DNA of 16,346 nucleotides from Frankia sp. (GTDB lineage: Bacteria > Actinomycetota > Actinomycetes > Frankiales > Frankiaceae), in contig JADGHD010000033.1 of assembly GCA_019689615.1 (NCBI GenBank), positions 1 through 16,346 of the forward strand, written 5' to 3'. The first letter of the stretch is position 1; every line of letters begins with the position of its first letter. The notes under the pieces are model-generated. The model made no database searches, was not told the DNA's origin, and saw only the letters and a program-made list of their open reading frames with translations. This document shows, piece after piece, positions 7,295-13,638 of the stretch. Position numbers and translations under genes: made by a program.

Positions 7295-7319
7295 ACGGTC
7301 ACCGTCCGTGACTCGGACG
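7295..7319. promoter_or_regulatory. Compound inverted repeat in the divergent region
   Basis: ACGGT-C-ACCGT (7295-7305) is a perfect 5+1+5 palindrome and shares bases with a second perfect inverted repeat, CGTCCG (7303-7308) and CGGACG (7314-7319) with a 5-base spacer. The two overlap, so only one could form at a time as RNA. It sits ~120 bases upstream of ureA and ~185 upstream of the importer operon and could be an operator for either. Confidence 0.35.
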
Positions 7320-7401
7320 TCGACGAGGGCGGGCCGCCGGGCTGACGCGGCCGCTGGGAGCCGGCGCCGGGCAGCCGGGCGGGCCGCGCCGGCCGGCCCG
7401 T

Positions 7402-7433
7402 GTTACGCCGCCGTCATCTGGTGGTCCTAGGTT
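7402..7433 (+). promoter_or_regulatory. ureA promoter with GlnR-like box
   Basis: GTTAC (7402-7406), six bases, GTCAT (7413-7417), ten bases, then TAGGTT (7428-7433), which fits the actinobacterial -10 pattern TAnnnT. The same composite with identical spacings occurs upstream of ureG (14507-14538). The left part resembles the GTnAC-n6-GAAAC site of the nitrogen regulator GlnR, which is known to control urease genes in Streptomyces, though the right half-site departs from that consensus. Only 7 bases separate TAGGTT from the GTG at 7441, placing transcription start at or next to the start codon. Confidence 0.5.
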
Positions 7434-7440
7434 GGTCGCC

Positions 7441-7743
7441 GTGCTGCTGAGCCCGCATGAACAGGAACGCCTGCTGATCCACGTCGCGGCCGGGCTCGCC
7501 AGACAGCGGCGTGCCCGCGGCCTGCGGCTGAACTATCCGGAGGCCGTCGCGGTCATCACGTCGTTCCTGCTGGAGGGCGCGCGCGACGGCCGGACGGTCG
7601 CCGAGCTGATGGCCGCCGGCCGCACCGTGCTCACCCGCGACGACGTGCTCGAGGGCATCCCGGAGATGCTCCAGGAGGTGCAGGTCGAGGCGACGTTCCC
7701 GGACGGCACCAAGCTCGTCACCGTCCACCAGCCGATCCCGTAG
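7441..7743 (+). CDS. ureA: Urease gamma subunit UreA
   Basis: The product is 100 residues, the normal length for the gamma subunit. The start is the GTG at 7441, giving MLLSPHEQERLLI, which lines up with family N-termini (MxLTPREQEKLLI); a TTG at 7432 would add three residues with no support. Family hallmarks are complete: RARGLRLNYPEAVAVIT (25-40), EGARDGRTVAELM (45-57), and the C-terminal EVQVEATFPDGTKLVTVHQPI (79-99). It assembles with UreB and UreC in the cytoplasm into the nickel enzyme that hydrolyses urea to ammonia and carbamate. First gene of the ureABC unit, possibly read from a leaderless mRNA. A 104-base GC-rich gap, containing two near-identical ACTGCCAG units, separates it from ureB. 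Confidence 0.96.
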   Translation: MLLSPHEQERLLIHVAAGLARQRRARGLRLNYPEAVAVITSFLLEGARDGRTVAELMAAGRTVLTRDDVLEGIPEMLQEVQVEATFPDGTKLVTVHQPIP

Positions 7744-7847
7744 CCGCGCCCGCCGCCGGCCGCCACCCGCCCGCGCCGGGCCGGGCGGCGCCAGCGCGGC
7801 CTGGGCGCACGGCCACGGCCACTGCCAGCACTGCCAGGAGCGAGCGG

Positions 7848-8204
7848 ATGCCCATCATCCCCGGTGAGGTCCTGCACGACGACGACCCGATCGAGATCAA
7901 CCCGGGCCGGCCGACCGTGACCCTGCTGGTCCGCAACGGCGGCGACCGGCCCGTCCAGGTCGGCTCGCACTACCACTTCGCCGCCGCGAACCCGGCGCTC
8001 GAGTTCGACCGGGCGGCGGCCTGGGGCTACCGGCTGGCGGTGCCCGCCGGGACCGCGGTGCGCTTCGAGCCGGGCATCGAGCGCGAGGTCACGCTGGTGG
8101 CGATCGCCGGCGCCCGCGACGTCCCCGGCCTGCGCCCGGAGTGGGCCGGCCGGCTCGACGAGCGCGGGCCCGACCCCACGCCAGCCGGCACCGCCCAGCA
8201 GTAG
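7848..8204 (+). CDS. ureB: Urease beta subunit UreB
   Basis: The product is 118 residues from an ATG preceded by AGGAG with a 7-base spacer. It opens with the family's MIPGEV-type start (MPIIPGEVL), then NPGRPTVTLLVRNGGDRPVQVGSHYHFAAANPAL, where SHYHF is the beta-subunit hallmark, and LAVPAGTAVRFEPG (near 63-76), also highly conserved. UreB bridges gamma and alpha subunits in the urease trimer. The tail after GRLDERGPDP is a short unconserved extension. The gene lies between ureA and ureC with 104 and 78 non-coding bases on either side, unusually loose packing for a urease operon. Confidence 0.96.
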   Translation: MPIIPGEVLHDDDPIEINPGRPTVTLLVRNGGDRPVQVGSHYHFAAANPALEFDRAAAWGYRLAVPAGTAVRFEPGIEREVTLVAIAGARDVPGLRPEWAGRLDERGPDPTPAGTAQQ

Positions 8205-8217
8205 CCAGCATCAGCCA

Positions 8218-8255
8218 GCCGGCGGCCGGCCCGCGTGCGCCGGGCGGCCGCCGGC
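8218..8255 (+). promoter_or_regulatory. Strong intercistronic hairpin between ureB and ureC
   Basis: As RNA, 8218-8228 pairs perfectly with 8245-8255 (11 bp), and after a single bulged G at 8229, 8230-8233 pairs with 8241-8244 (4 bp) around a 7-base loop. All but a few pairs are G-C. It begins 13 bases after the ureB stop and ends 7 bases before the ureC ribosome site at 8263-8270. There is no T-run, so simple termination is unlikely; mRNA processing, 3'-end protection of ureAB, or partial attenuation are candidates. Confidence 0.45.
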
Positions 8256-8282
8256 GACCAGCGGAGAGGACGGACGACGGCC

Positions 8283-10010
8283 ATGACGTCGCTGGACCGG
8301 TCGCGCTACGCCGCGCTGTACGGGCCAACGGTCGGCGACCGGATCCGGCTCGCCGACACCGACCTCGTCATCGAGGTCACCGAGGACCTCAGCCGCGGGC
8401 CGGGCGGGGCCGGCACCGGGGACGAGGCGGTCTTCGGCGGCGGCAAGGTGATCCGGGAGTCGATGGGCCAGGCCAGGGCGACCCGCGCGGACGGGGCGCC
8501 CGATCTGGTGATCACCGGCGTGGTGGTGCTCGACCACTGGGGCGTGGTCAAGGCCGACGTCGGCATCCGCGACGGCCGGATCGTCGCGCTGGGCAAGGCG
8601 GGCAACCCGGACACCATGGACGGCGTCCACCCCGACCTGGTGATCGGCCCGGGCACCGAGGTGCTCGCCGGCAACGGCAAGATCCTGACCGCCGGGGCGA
8701 TCGACTGCCACGTCCACCTGATCTGCCCCCAGCAGGTCCCGGAGGCGCTGGGCGCCGGCATCACCACGCTGATCGGCGGTGGCACCGGCCCGGCCGAGGG
8801 CACCAAGGCGACCACGGTCACGCCCGGTCCGTGGAACCTGGCCAGGATGCTGGCGTCGATGGACGACTGGCCGGTCAACGTCGTCCTGCTCGGCAAGGGC
8901 AACACCGTCAGCGAGGAAGCCCTGTGGGAGCAGCTGCGCGCCGGTGCCGCCGGGTTCAAGCTGCACGAGGACTGGGGCACCACCCCGGCCGCGATCGACG
9001 CCTGCCTGCGGGTCGCCGACGCCTCCGGCGTGCAGGTCGCGCTGCACTCGGACACCCTCAACGAGGCCGGCTACGTGGAGAGCACGCTGGCCGCGATCGC
9101 CGGCCGGGCGATCCACGCCTACCACACCGAGGGCGCGGGCGGCGGCCACGCCCCGGACATCATCACGGTGGCCGCCGCGGCCAACGTGCTTCCCTCGTCG
9201 ACGAACCCGACCCGGCCGCACACCGTCAACACGCTCGACGAGCACCTCGACATGCTGATGGTCTGCCATCACCTGAACCCGACGGTGCCCGAGGACCTGG
9301 CGTTCGCGGAGTCGCGGATCCGGCCGTCGACGATCGCGGCCGAGGACGTCCTGCACGACCTGGGCGCGATCTCGATGATCGGCTCTGACTCCCAGGCCAT
9401 GGGCCGGATCGGCGAGGTCGTGATCCGCACCTGGCAGACCGCGCACGTGATGAAGAAGAAGCGCGGTGCGCTGCCCGGCGACGGCCGGGCGGACAACGTC
9501 CGTGCGCAGCGCTACGTCGCCAAGTACACGATCTGTCCGGCGGTCACCCACGGCCTGGACGGCGAGATCGGTTCGGTCGAGGTCGGCAAGCTCGCCGCCC
9601 TGGTGCTCTACGAACCGGCGTTCTTCGGCGTCCGCCCGTCCGTGGTCATCAAGGGCGGCTTCATCGCCTGGGCGGCGATGGGCGACGCGAACGCCTCGAT
9701 CCCGACGCCGCAGCCGGTGCTGCCCCGGCCGATGTTCGGCGCCGCCCGCGGCCCGGCCGCCAGCTCATCGCTGACGTTCGTCGCCCCGGCGGCGATCGAG
9801 GCCGGCCTGGCCGATCGGCTGCAGCTGGCCACGCCGATGGTCCCGGTCGCCGACGTCCGCTCCCGCGGCAAGGCCGACCTGCCCAACAACACCGCCACCC
9901 CGCGGATCACCGTCGAGCCCGACACATTCACGGTCGCCATCGACGGGGAGGTCATCGAGCCAGACCCGGTCCGCGAGCTGCCGATGGCTCAGCGCTACTT
10001 CCTGTTCTGA
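8283..10010 (+). CDS. ureC: Urease alpha subunit UreC (catalytic)
   Basis: The product is 575 residues, in line with the ~567-573 usual for the catalytic subunit. The ATG at 8283 gives MTSLDRSRYAALYGPTVGDRIRLADTDL, matching the family start; GGAGAGGA lies 12 bases upstream, a slightly long spacer. Every active-site residue is present, each shifted by +9 from Klebsiella numbering: nickel ligands H143 and H145 (CHVHL), carbamylated bridging lysine K226 (GFKLHEDWG), H255 (ALHSDTLNE), H281 (HTEG) and D369 (GSDSQAMGR), plus the flap C328 and catalytic H329 (MVCHHLN). It should be active once nickel is loaded by UreD, UreF and UreG. Last gene of the ureABC unit, followed by a strong terminator-like hairpin facing a convergent gene. 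Confidence 0.98.
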   Translation: MTSLDRSRYAALYGPTVGDRIRLADTDLVIEVTEDLSRGPGGAGTGDEAVFGGGKVIRESMGQARATRADGAPDLVITGVVVLDHWGVVKADVGIRDGRIVALGKAGNPDTMDGVHPDLVIGPGTEVLAGNGKILTAGAIDCHVHLICPQQVPEALGAGITTLIGGGTGPAEGTKATTVTPGPWNLARMLASMDDWPVNVVLLGKGNTVSEEALWEQLRAGAAGFKLHEDWGTTPAAIDACLRVADASGVQVALHSDTLNEAGYVESTLAAIAGRAIHAYHTEGAGGGHAPDIITVAAAANVLPSSTNPTRPHTVNTLDEHLDMLMVCHHLNPTVPEDLAFAESRIRPSTIAAEDVLHDLGAISMIGSDSQAMGRIGEVVIRTWQTAHVMKKKRGALPGDGRADNVRAQRYVAKYTICPAVTHGLDGEIGSVEVGKLAALVLYEPAFFGVRPSVVIKGGFIAWAAMGDANASIPTPQPVLPRPMFGAARGPAASSSLTFVAPAAIEAGLADRLQLATPMVPVADVRSRGKADLPNNTATPRITVEPDTFTVAIDGEVIEPDPVRELPMAQRYFLF

Positions 10011-10112
10011 GCCGGTTCCTGCGCTGAGCCGGCCCTCCCGGCCGAACGACACCGGCACGTGCCCAGCCCGGGCGCGCCGGTTGGGCGTCCGGGTGCGGAT
10101 GGCCGGGCGACG

Positions 10113-10146
10113 CGGCCCCGGGCACCGCCATCAGCGCCCGGGGCCG
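10113..10146. terminator. Long GC hairpin between convergent ureC and phyH-type gene
   Basis: A perfect 11-bp inverted repeat (10113-10123 with 10136-10146) with a 12-base loop lies between the ureC stop at 10010 and the oppositely oriented dioxygenase stop at 10156. It is the strongest hairpin in the 145-base gap. No T-tract is present. Its position suits a shared bidirectional terminator. Confidence 0.5.
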
Positions 10147-10155
10147 GGCCGAGCG

Positions 10156-11025
10156 TCAGCGGGCGGCGTTCTTGATGAACTGCGGGCGGTAGTTGGCCTC
10201 GTCGCCGCCGAAGTAGCCGCCGCGGACGTGCCGGCGGACGGCGGTGTCGTCGGTCGCCCGCGCGGCGCTGTGCCACAGGTAGCCGTCGTGCAGGATCACG
10301 TCGCCGCGCTCGGCGTAGACCGCGATCTCACCCGGGATCCGGTCGAAGCCGAGCGGCATCTCGAACGGCGGCGGGGTGTCGGTGTAGCCGCCGGCCGGGC
10401 GGGCGTCCGGCGGCACCTCGACGTTGTTGACGTTGCGGTATGGCGCGGGCGTCGACCAGAGGTGGCTGCCCGGCACCACCCGCAGGAACCCGTTCGCCGG
10501 GCTCGTGGCGTCGATGTGGAACGTGAACGCCAGCCCCGGCCAGACGTCGACGCTCGGCATCGCCTGCCAGTCGGAGTGCCAGCCGATCCGGGTGTAGCCG
10601 GACTCCCGGCCCGGCCGGGAGTCCTGGTAGACGATCCCCGCCTTGTCCGACCCGTTCAGCCAGGCGCCGTCCCCGATCAGCCGGCGGATCACCGTTACCA
10701 GGGGCGGGAGCGTCGCCGCGGTCATGACGGCCGGCGAGAGCTCCTCGACGTACTCGACGTAGTTGACGAACTTCTCGATCTTGTCCGCGGAGTCGAGGTA
10801 GCGGGTCGAGCCGTAGCGCTCGGGCAGCTCGCCGGCCAGCACCCCGGCCTGGGCGGCGGCGCACTCCCGCTCCATCCGCGCGGTGAGCTCCTCGGGAACC
10901 AGTCCGCGCAGCAACACGTAGCCGAACTCGCGGTAGAACTCCTCGATCTCGACAAGGCCGGTGACCTCGGCGTCGGTCTCGAACACGCCGAAGGTCGCCG
11001 GGGTGGCCAGCGTCCGCGTCCCCAT
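10156..11025 (-). CDS. Phytanoyl-CoA dioxygenase (PhyH) family Fe(II)/2-oxoglutarate oxygenase
   Basis: The product is 289 residues from the ATG at 11025, with AAGGA 7 bases upstream; a TTG 48 bases earlier has no good ribosome site. The PhyH fold is recognised by EFYREFGYVLLRGLVP (28-43), the iron-binding HxD in GWHSDW (H150, D152), NGFLRVVPGSHLWS (178-191), and the distal iron ligand in GDVILHDGYLWHSAARAT (H252), followed by arginines at 264-265 that could bind the 2-oxoglutarate carboxylate. The iron triad is therefore intact and the enzyme probably active. Members hydroxylate varied small molecules (acyl-CoAs, ectoine, antibiotic intermediates); the substrate cannot be deduced here. It lies between ureC and ureF on the opposite strand, so it interrupts the urease locus and is unlikely to serve urease itself. 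Confidence 0.9.
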   Translation of the reverse strand: MGTRTLATPATFGVFETDAEVTGLVEIEEFYREFGYVLLRGLVPEELTARMERECAAAQAGVLAGELPERYGSTRYLDSADKIEKFVNYVEYVEELSPAVMTAATLPPLVTVIRRLIGDGAWLNGSDKAGIVYQDSRPGRESGYTRIGWHSDWQAMPSVDVWPGLAFTFHIDATSPANGFLRVVPGSHLWSTPAPYRNVNNVEVPPDARPAGGYTDTPPPFEMPLGFDRIPGEIAVYAERGDVILHDGYLWHSAARATDDTAVRRHVRGGYFGGDEANYRPQFIKNAAR

Positions 11026-11248
11026 CTGTCGGTTCCTTCCCTCGCGCCGACGAGCGCGCTCAAGGGTAGGCAACCCGTGTTACGGCCACGCGGCACGACG
11101 GATCACCGCGTTCGTGGCCTGGCGCGCTCGGACGCGGGCCGGCCCGTTCACGACACACGGAGGCCACAAATGGGCGATCATGGCCCACGCCGACCGCGGT
11201 CCGTGACCGCCCGGCGTGCAGCGGCGCCGACGCGGCGGCGTCGGGGCG
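11026..11248. other. Intergenic region upstream of the dioxygenase gene
   Basis: No supported gene. It contains a perfect 10-base palindrome (GAGCGCGCTC, 11052-11061) in the dioxygenase leader, a TACCCT that could be a minus-strand -10 box about 40 bases before that gene's start, and CCCGTGTTACG at 11074-11084, an 11-mer also found in the ureA promoter at 7397-7407 but here without the second half-site. A plus-strand GGAGG/ATG pair at 11159-11172 leads into an antisense frame and is not believed. Confidence 0.35.
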
Positions 11249-11704
11249 CTACTTGCGCTTGCCGCTGCTGCCGCCGCTGCGCGTCCTGGACTTGCCGGAG
11301 CCGCTGGAGCCGGACTTCTCCTTGTCGCACTCGAGCGTGCCGTCCTCGTCGTCGACATCCAGCACGTAGCCGGCCGGGCAGCGCGGCGGGTTCCCGGTGG
11401 GCTTCGGGCCGTCGTCGCCGCAGGCGGCCAGCGTGCCCACGGCGAGCGCCGCGGCCAGGACACCGACGGCCAGCGGCCGCCATGCGCGCGAGCCCGCGCG
11501 GACCACGGCCGGCGTCGCTCCCGGCGCCACGCCGTCCGCCGCGGTGCCGGGCGCCGGGGCCCGCGGGCCGGCCACAGGCAGCGGGTCCGTGCTCGACATG
11601 GCGACGGATACGGAAAGGGCCGGCGAAGCACCCGCGGCCGGCAACGACGCCGCCGGCTCGGACGCCAGGCCCGAGGGCGCTTCGGGGGGCGAAACCATAC
11701 GCAC
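11249..11704 (-). CDS. Small membrane-anchored or lipoprotein of unknown function
   Basis: The product is 151 residues from the GTG at 11704, which has AGGAGA 7 bases upstream. No family is recognised. The first ~75 residues are Pro/Ala/Ser/Gly-rich and disordered-looking; then RAWRPLAVGVLAAALAVGTL (74-92) is a hydrophobic segment ending in a lipobox-like TLAAC (C95), followed by GDDGPKP. The exterior part has two cysteines, C109 (RCPAGYVLDVDDEDG) and C126 (LECDKEK), that could form a disulphide around an acidic loop, and a basic Ser/Gly/Lys/Arg tail. A 75-residue tail before a lipoprotein signal is unusual, so a type II membrane protein is as likely as a lipoprotein; a later start at 11599 (ATG) would shorten the tail but lacks a ribosome site. 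Divergent from ureF. Confidence 0.65.
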   Translation of the reverse strand: MRMVSPPEAPSGLASEPAASLPAAGASPALSVSVAMSSTDPLPVAGPRAPAPGTAADGVAPGATPAVVRAGSRAWRPLAVGVLAAALAVGTLAACGDDGPKPTGNPPRCPAGYVLDVDDEDGTLECDKEKSGSSGSGKSRTRSGGSSGKRK

Positions 11705-11851
11705 GGTGTGGTCTCCTGGTCAGGGCCGCGGGTGCGCCGCGGCGACGCGTGTGGAATCGGGCGGGGACCGGAGCCGGGCGGCTGGTCGGCGCAGGGGCTG
11801 ACAGCACGGAACGCGGCCTTGGCGGGAACTTTCTCACCAGAGGGGATGTTG

Positions 11852-12652
11852 ATGACGCGGATGTCGCCGGCAAGACCCGGACAGTCAGCGGAAGGCAACC
11901 CCGGCGCCGCCGCGGCGCTGCTCCTGCTGGCCGACGGCCGGCTGCCGGCTGGCGGGCACGCGCACTCCGGTGGGATGGAGGCCGCCGTCGTCGACGGCGG
12001 CGTGACCAGCGTCGCCGACCTCGGCGAGTTCCTGCTCGGCCGGCTGGCGACGGTGGGCATGGTCAGCGCGGCGTTCGCCGCCGCCGCCACGCTCGCGGTC
12101 ACCGGCAACCCACCGCGCACCGCAGCGGCCGACAACGGTGCCTGCGCGCACGACGGCCAGGCCGGGGGCGATCTCGGCGACCTGGCGGCGCGGCTGGCGG
12201 CGCTCGACGCGGAGCTGGACGCGCGCACGCCATCGCCGGCCCAGCGGGACGCGAGCCGGGCGCAGGGGCGGACGTTGCTGCGCGCCGGCCGGGCCGCCTG
12301 GCAACTGCCGGCCGGGACGGGGCTGCCGGCGGCTGCGCACCACCCGATCGCGTTGGGCGTGGTGGCCGCGGCGGCCGGGCTCACCCCCGCCGACGCGGCG
12401 CTGGCCGCCGCCTACGGCGCGGTGTCCGGGCCGGCGTCCGCCGCGACCCGGCTGCTCGGCCTCGACCCGCTCGCCGTCACCGCGCTGCTCGCCCGGCTCG
12501 CCGACGCCGTGCAGGACACGGCGGCGACCGCGACGGCCGCGGCGCTCGCGGCCGACGGGGTGGCGGAGCGGCTGCCGGCTGCGGCGGCGGTGCGCCTCGA
12601 CCTGCTGGCCGAACGGCACCGGCAGGCACCGGTCCGGATGTTCACGTCCTGA
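11852..12652 (+). CDS. ureF: Urease accessory protein UreF
   Basis: The product is about 266 residues. The ATG at 11852 is chosen because AGAGGGG ends 6 bases upstream; in-frame ATGs at 11846 (abutting that site) and 11861 are alternatives. Family features: LLLLADGRLPAGGHAHSGGMEAAV (near 22-45, the UreF N-terminal helix motif), HHPIALGVVAAAAGL in the middle, and a C-terminus ending RHRQAPVRMFTS, equivalent to the usual ...RLFxS. UreF binds UreD and UreG and gates nickel delivery and lysine carbamylation in apo-urease. An insertion rich in Ala/Gly/Asp (about residues 82-115) is atypical. In this window it stands alone: its strand matches ureABC, but two opposite-strand genes intervene, and its partners ureG-ureD converge on it. 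No clear promoter was found in the 147-base gap upstream. Confidence 0.92.
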   Translation: MTRMSPARPGQSAEGNPGAAAALLLLADGRLPAGGHAHSGGMEAAVVDGGVTSVADLGEFLLGRLATVGMVSAAFAAAATLAVTGNPPRTAAADNGACAHDGQAGGDLGDLAARLAALDAELDARTPSPAQRDASRAQGRTLLRAGRAAWQLPAGTGLPAAAHHPIALGVVAAAAGLTPADAALAAAYGAVSGPASAATRLLGLDPLAVTALLARLADAVQDTAATATAAALAADGVAERLPAAAAVRLDLLAERHRQAPVRMFTS

Positions 12653-12654
12653 CG

Positions 12655-12668
12655 CCCGCCGCGGCGGG
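12655..12668. terminator. 14-base perfect palindrome between convergent ureF and ureD
   Basis: CCCGCCGCGGCGGG is fully self-complementary and begins two bases after the ureF TGA, within the 38-base gap before the end of ureD. As RNA it forms a 5-bp G-C stem with a CGCG loop on either strand. No T-run. A compact shared terminator is the likely role. Confidence 0.4.
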
Positions 12669-12690
12669 ACGGGGCCGGCGGACGCCCGAC

Positions 12691-13638
12691 TCAGGCCTCG
12701 GCGGCGGGGCCAAGCTGGCGGCGCAGGGTGACCGCGTCCAAGGCCACGGCGGACACCAGGACGCCCGGCCCGGCGAGCGGCAGCACGGCGACGCCGCCGG
12801 GATCGCCCGGGTGCGCTGGGCTGGCGGCCGCGGCCATGCCGAGGCCGGCCGGGCCGGCGCCGTCCGGGCCCGCTGGCGCCGCGGTCAGCAGCGAGCCGAC
12901 CGCCCTGGCGCCGCCGAGCAGCGCGGCGCCGGCCAGGCCCGCCACGTCCGGGCCGAGCGCCAGCTCCTGGCGCAGCAGGGGGCGCGCGGGCCCGCCCGGC
13001 GCGCGCACGTCGACCCGCAGGTCGGTGTCGACGTGGCCGGCGGGCTCGCCGAACCGGCCGAGCAGGACCTCCTCCCGCCAACGCAGCCAGCCGCCGGGCG
13101 CGACGCTCGCCCGGCCGACCATCCGGTGCCGGCAGCCGGCCACCGCGACGGTCGGCTCGGGCAGCAGGTCGAGCGCGCCACCGGCGGCCACCTCGGCGTT
13201 GATCTCCACCACCGACGGGCCGGGGCCGTGGCCGGGCATGGCCAGGGTCGCCGCCACCGAGCGCAGCACGAGCCGGGCACCGGTGCCGGCCTGGATGTCG
13301 AGGCGCAGCTGGTCACCGGCGAGCGGGCCGGCGGCGGCGCCGACCAGGTGGACCGTGACGGACGGCAGCGGCGGCGGTACGAGGTCCGCCAGCGCCCGCC
13401 CGCCCGCGACGGCCTCGGCCGCGGCGGCCGGCCTGTCCGCCGCGGCGGCCGGGGCCGTGCCGGTCTGGCGCAGCACCAGGGGGACGGCGGAGCGCAGCTC
13501 GACGACCTGGGCGACGCGGCCCGACGGGTCGGCCTCGACCCGCAGCACCGCGTGGGCGCGCACCGCGTGGGCGCGCGCGGCCGCCGAGCCAGGCCGGGCG
13601 GCGCCGGGCCGGATCACCTCCGCCGTCGCCGGGCTCAC
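12691..13638 (-). CDS. ureD: Urease accessory protein UreD (UreH)
   Basis: The product is 315 residues starting with the GTG at 13638, whose GTGA overlaps the ureG stop, so it is coupled to ureG. The actinobacterial UreD pattern is clear: an N-terminal LRQTG, VTVHLVGAAAGPLAGDQLRLDIQAGTGARLVLRSVAATLAMPG, then AAGGALDLLPEPTVAVAGCRH, WLRWREEVLLGRFGEPAGHVDTDLRVD and PLLRQELALGP. UreD is the scaffold that binds apo-urease and passes nickel from UreG/UreF through its interior. An Ala/Pro-rich insertion before the VTVHLVG strand is not part of the usual core. Second and last gene of the ureG-ureD unit. Confidence 0.9.
   Translation of the reverse strand: MSPATAEVIRPGAARPGSAAARAHAVRAHAVLRVEADPSGRVAQVVELRSAVPLVLRQTGTAPAAAADRPAAAAEAVAGGRALADLVPPPLPSVTVHLVGAAAGPLAGDQLRLDIQAGTGARLVLRSVAATLAMPGHGPGPSVVEINAEVAAGGALDLLPEPTVAVAGCRHRMVGRASVAPGGWLRWREEVLLGRFGEPAGHVDTDLRVDVRAPGGPARPLLRQELALGPDVAGLAGAALLGGARAVGSLLTAAPAGPDGAGPAGLGMAAAASPAHPGDPGGVAVLPLAGPGVLVSAVALDAVTLRRQLGPAAEA

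Larger units (their letters stand above)
7113..7440. other. Divergent regulatory region between ABC importer operon and ureABC
   Basis: These 328 bases contain no supported gene. Left to right they hold a tandem 12-base repeat (7141-7164), a short palindrome ACAC-G-GTGT (7203-7211) inside a GTTAC-containing minus-strand segment, a compound inverted repeat (7295-7319), a very GC-rich stretch, and the ureA promoter element (7402-7433). THI-box and FMN-riboswitch signatures were looked for on the minus strand and not seen. Confidence 0.6.

Noticed and set aside
7113..7300. A thiamine (TPP) or FMN riboswitch ahead of the NMT1/THI5-like importer
   Set aside because: The minus-strand leader was read for the THI-box CTGAGA and ACCTGATC-type segments and for the FMN aptamer core; only a fragmentary CCTGGAT resemblance was found.
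7045..7302. Minus-strand 85-codon frame overlapping the binding-protein start
   Set aside because: No family resemblance, overlaps the well-supported start and signal peptide region in another frame, and has no proper ribosome site.
7744..7847. A missed small gene between ureA and ureB
   Set aside because: Only 104 bases, Pro/Ala/Arg-type translation in every open frame; the ureB ribosome site and a short ACTGCCAG repeat are all that is visible.
11026..11170. A third copy of the urease promoter element, from the CCCGTGTTACG shared with the ureA region
   Set aside because: The GTTAC half is present, but on neither strand is there a GnCAT six bases on, or a TAnnnT at the fixed distance.
11159..11206. 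GGAGG with an ATG 6 bases downstream, a textbook plus-strand start at 11170
   Set aside because: The frame continues into the antisense of the small membrane protein, giving Cys/Arg-rich low-complexity sequence that is the mirror of its Ser/Gly/Lys tail. No independent evidence for a gene.
10011..12651. A ureE gene between ureC and ureF
   Set aside because: The two genes there are a PhyH-type oxygenase and an unrelated membrane protein; no UreE-like His-tailed peptide is encoded in any frame.
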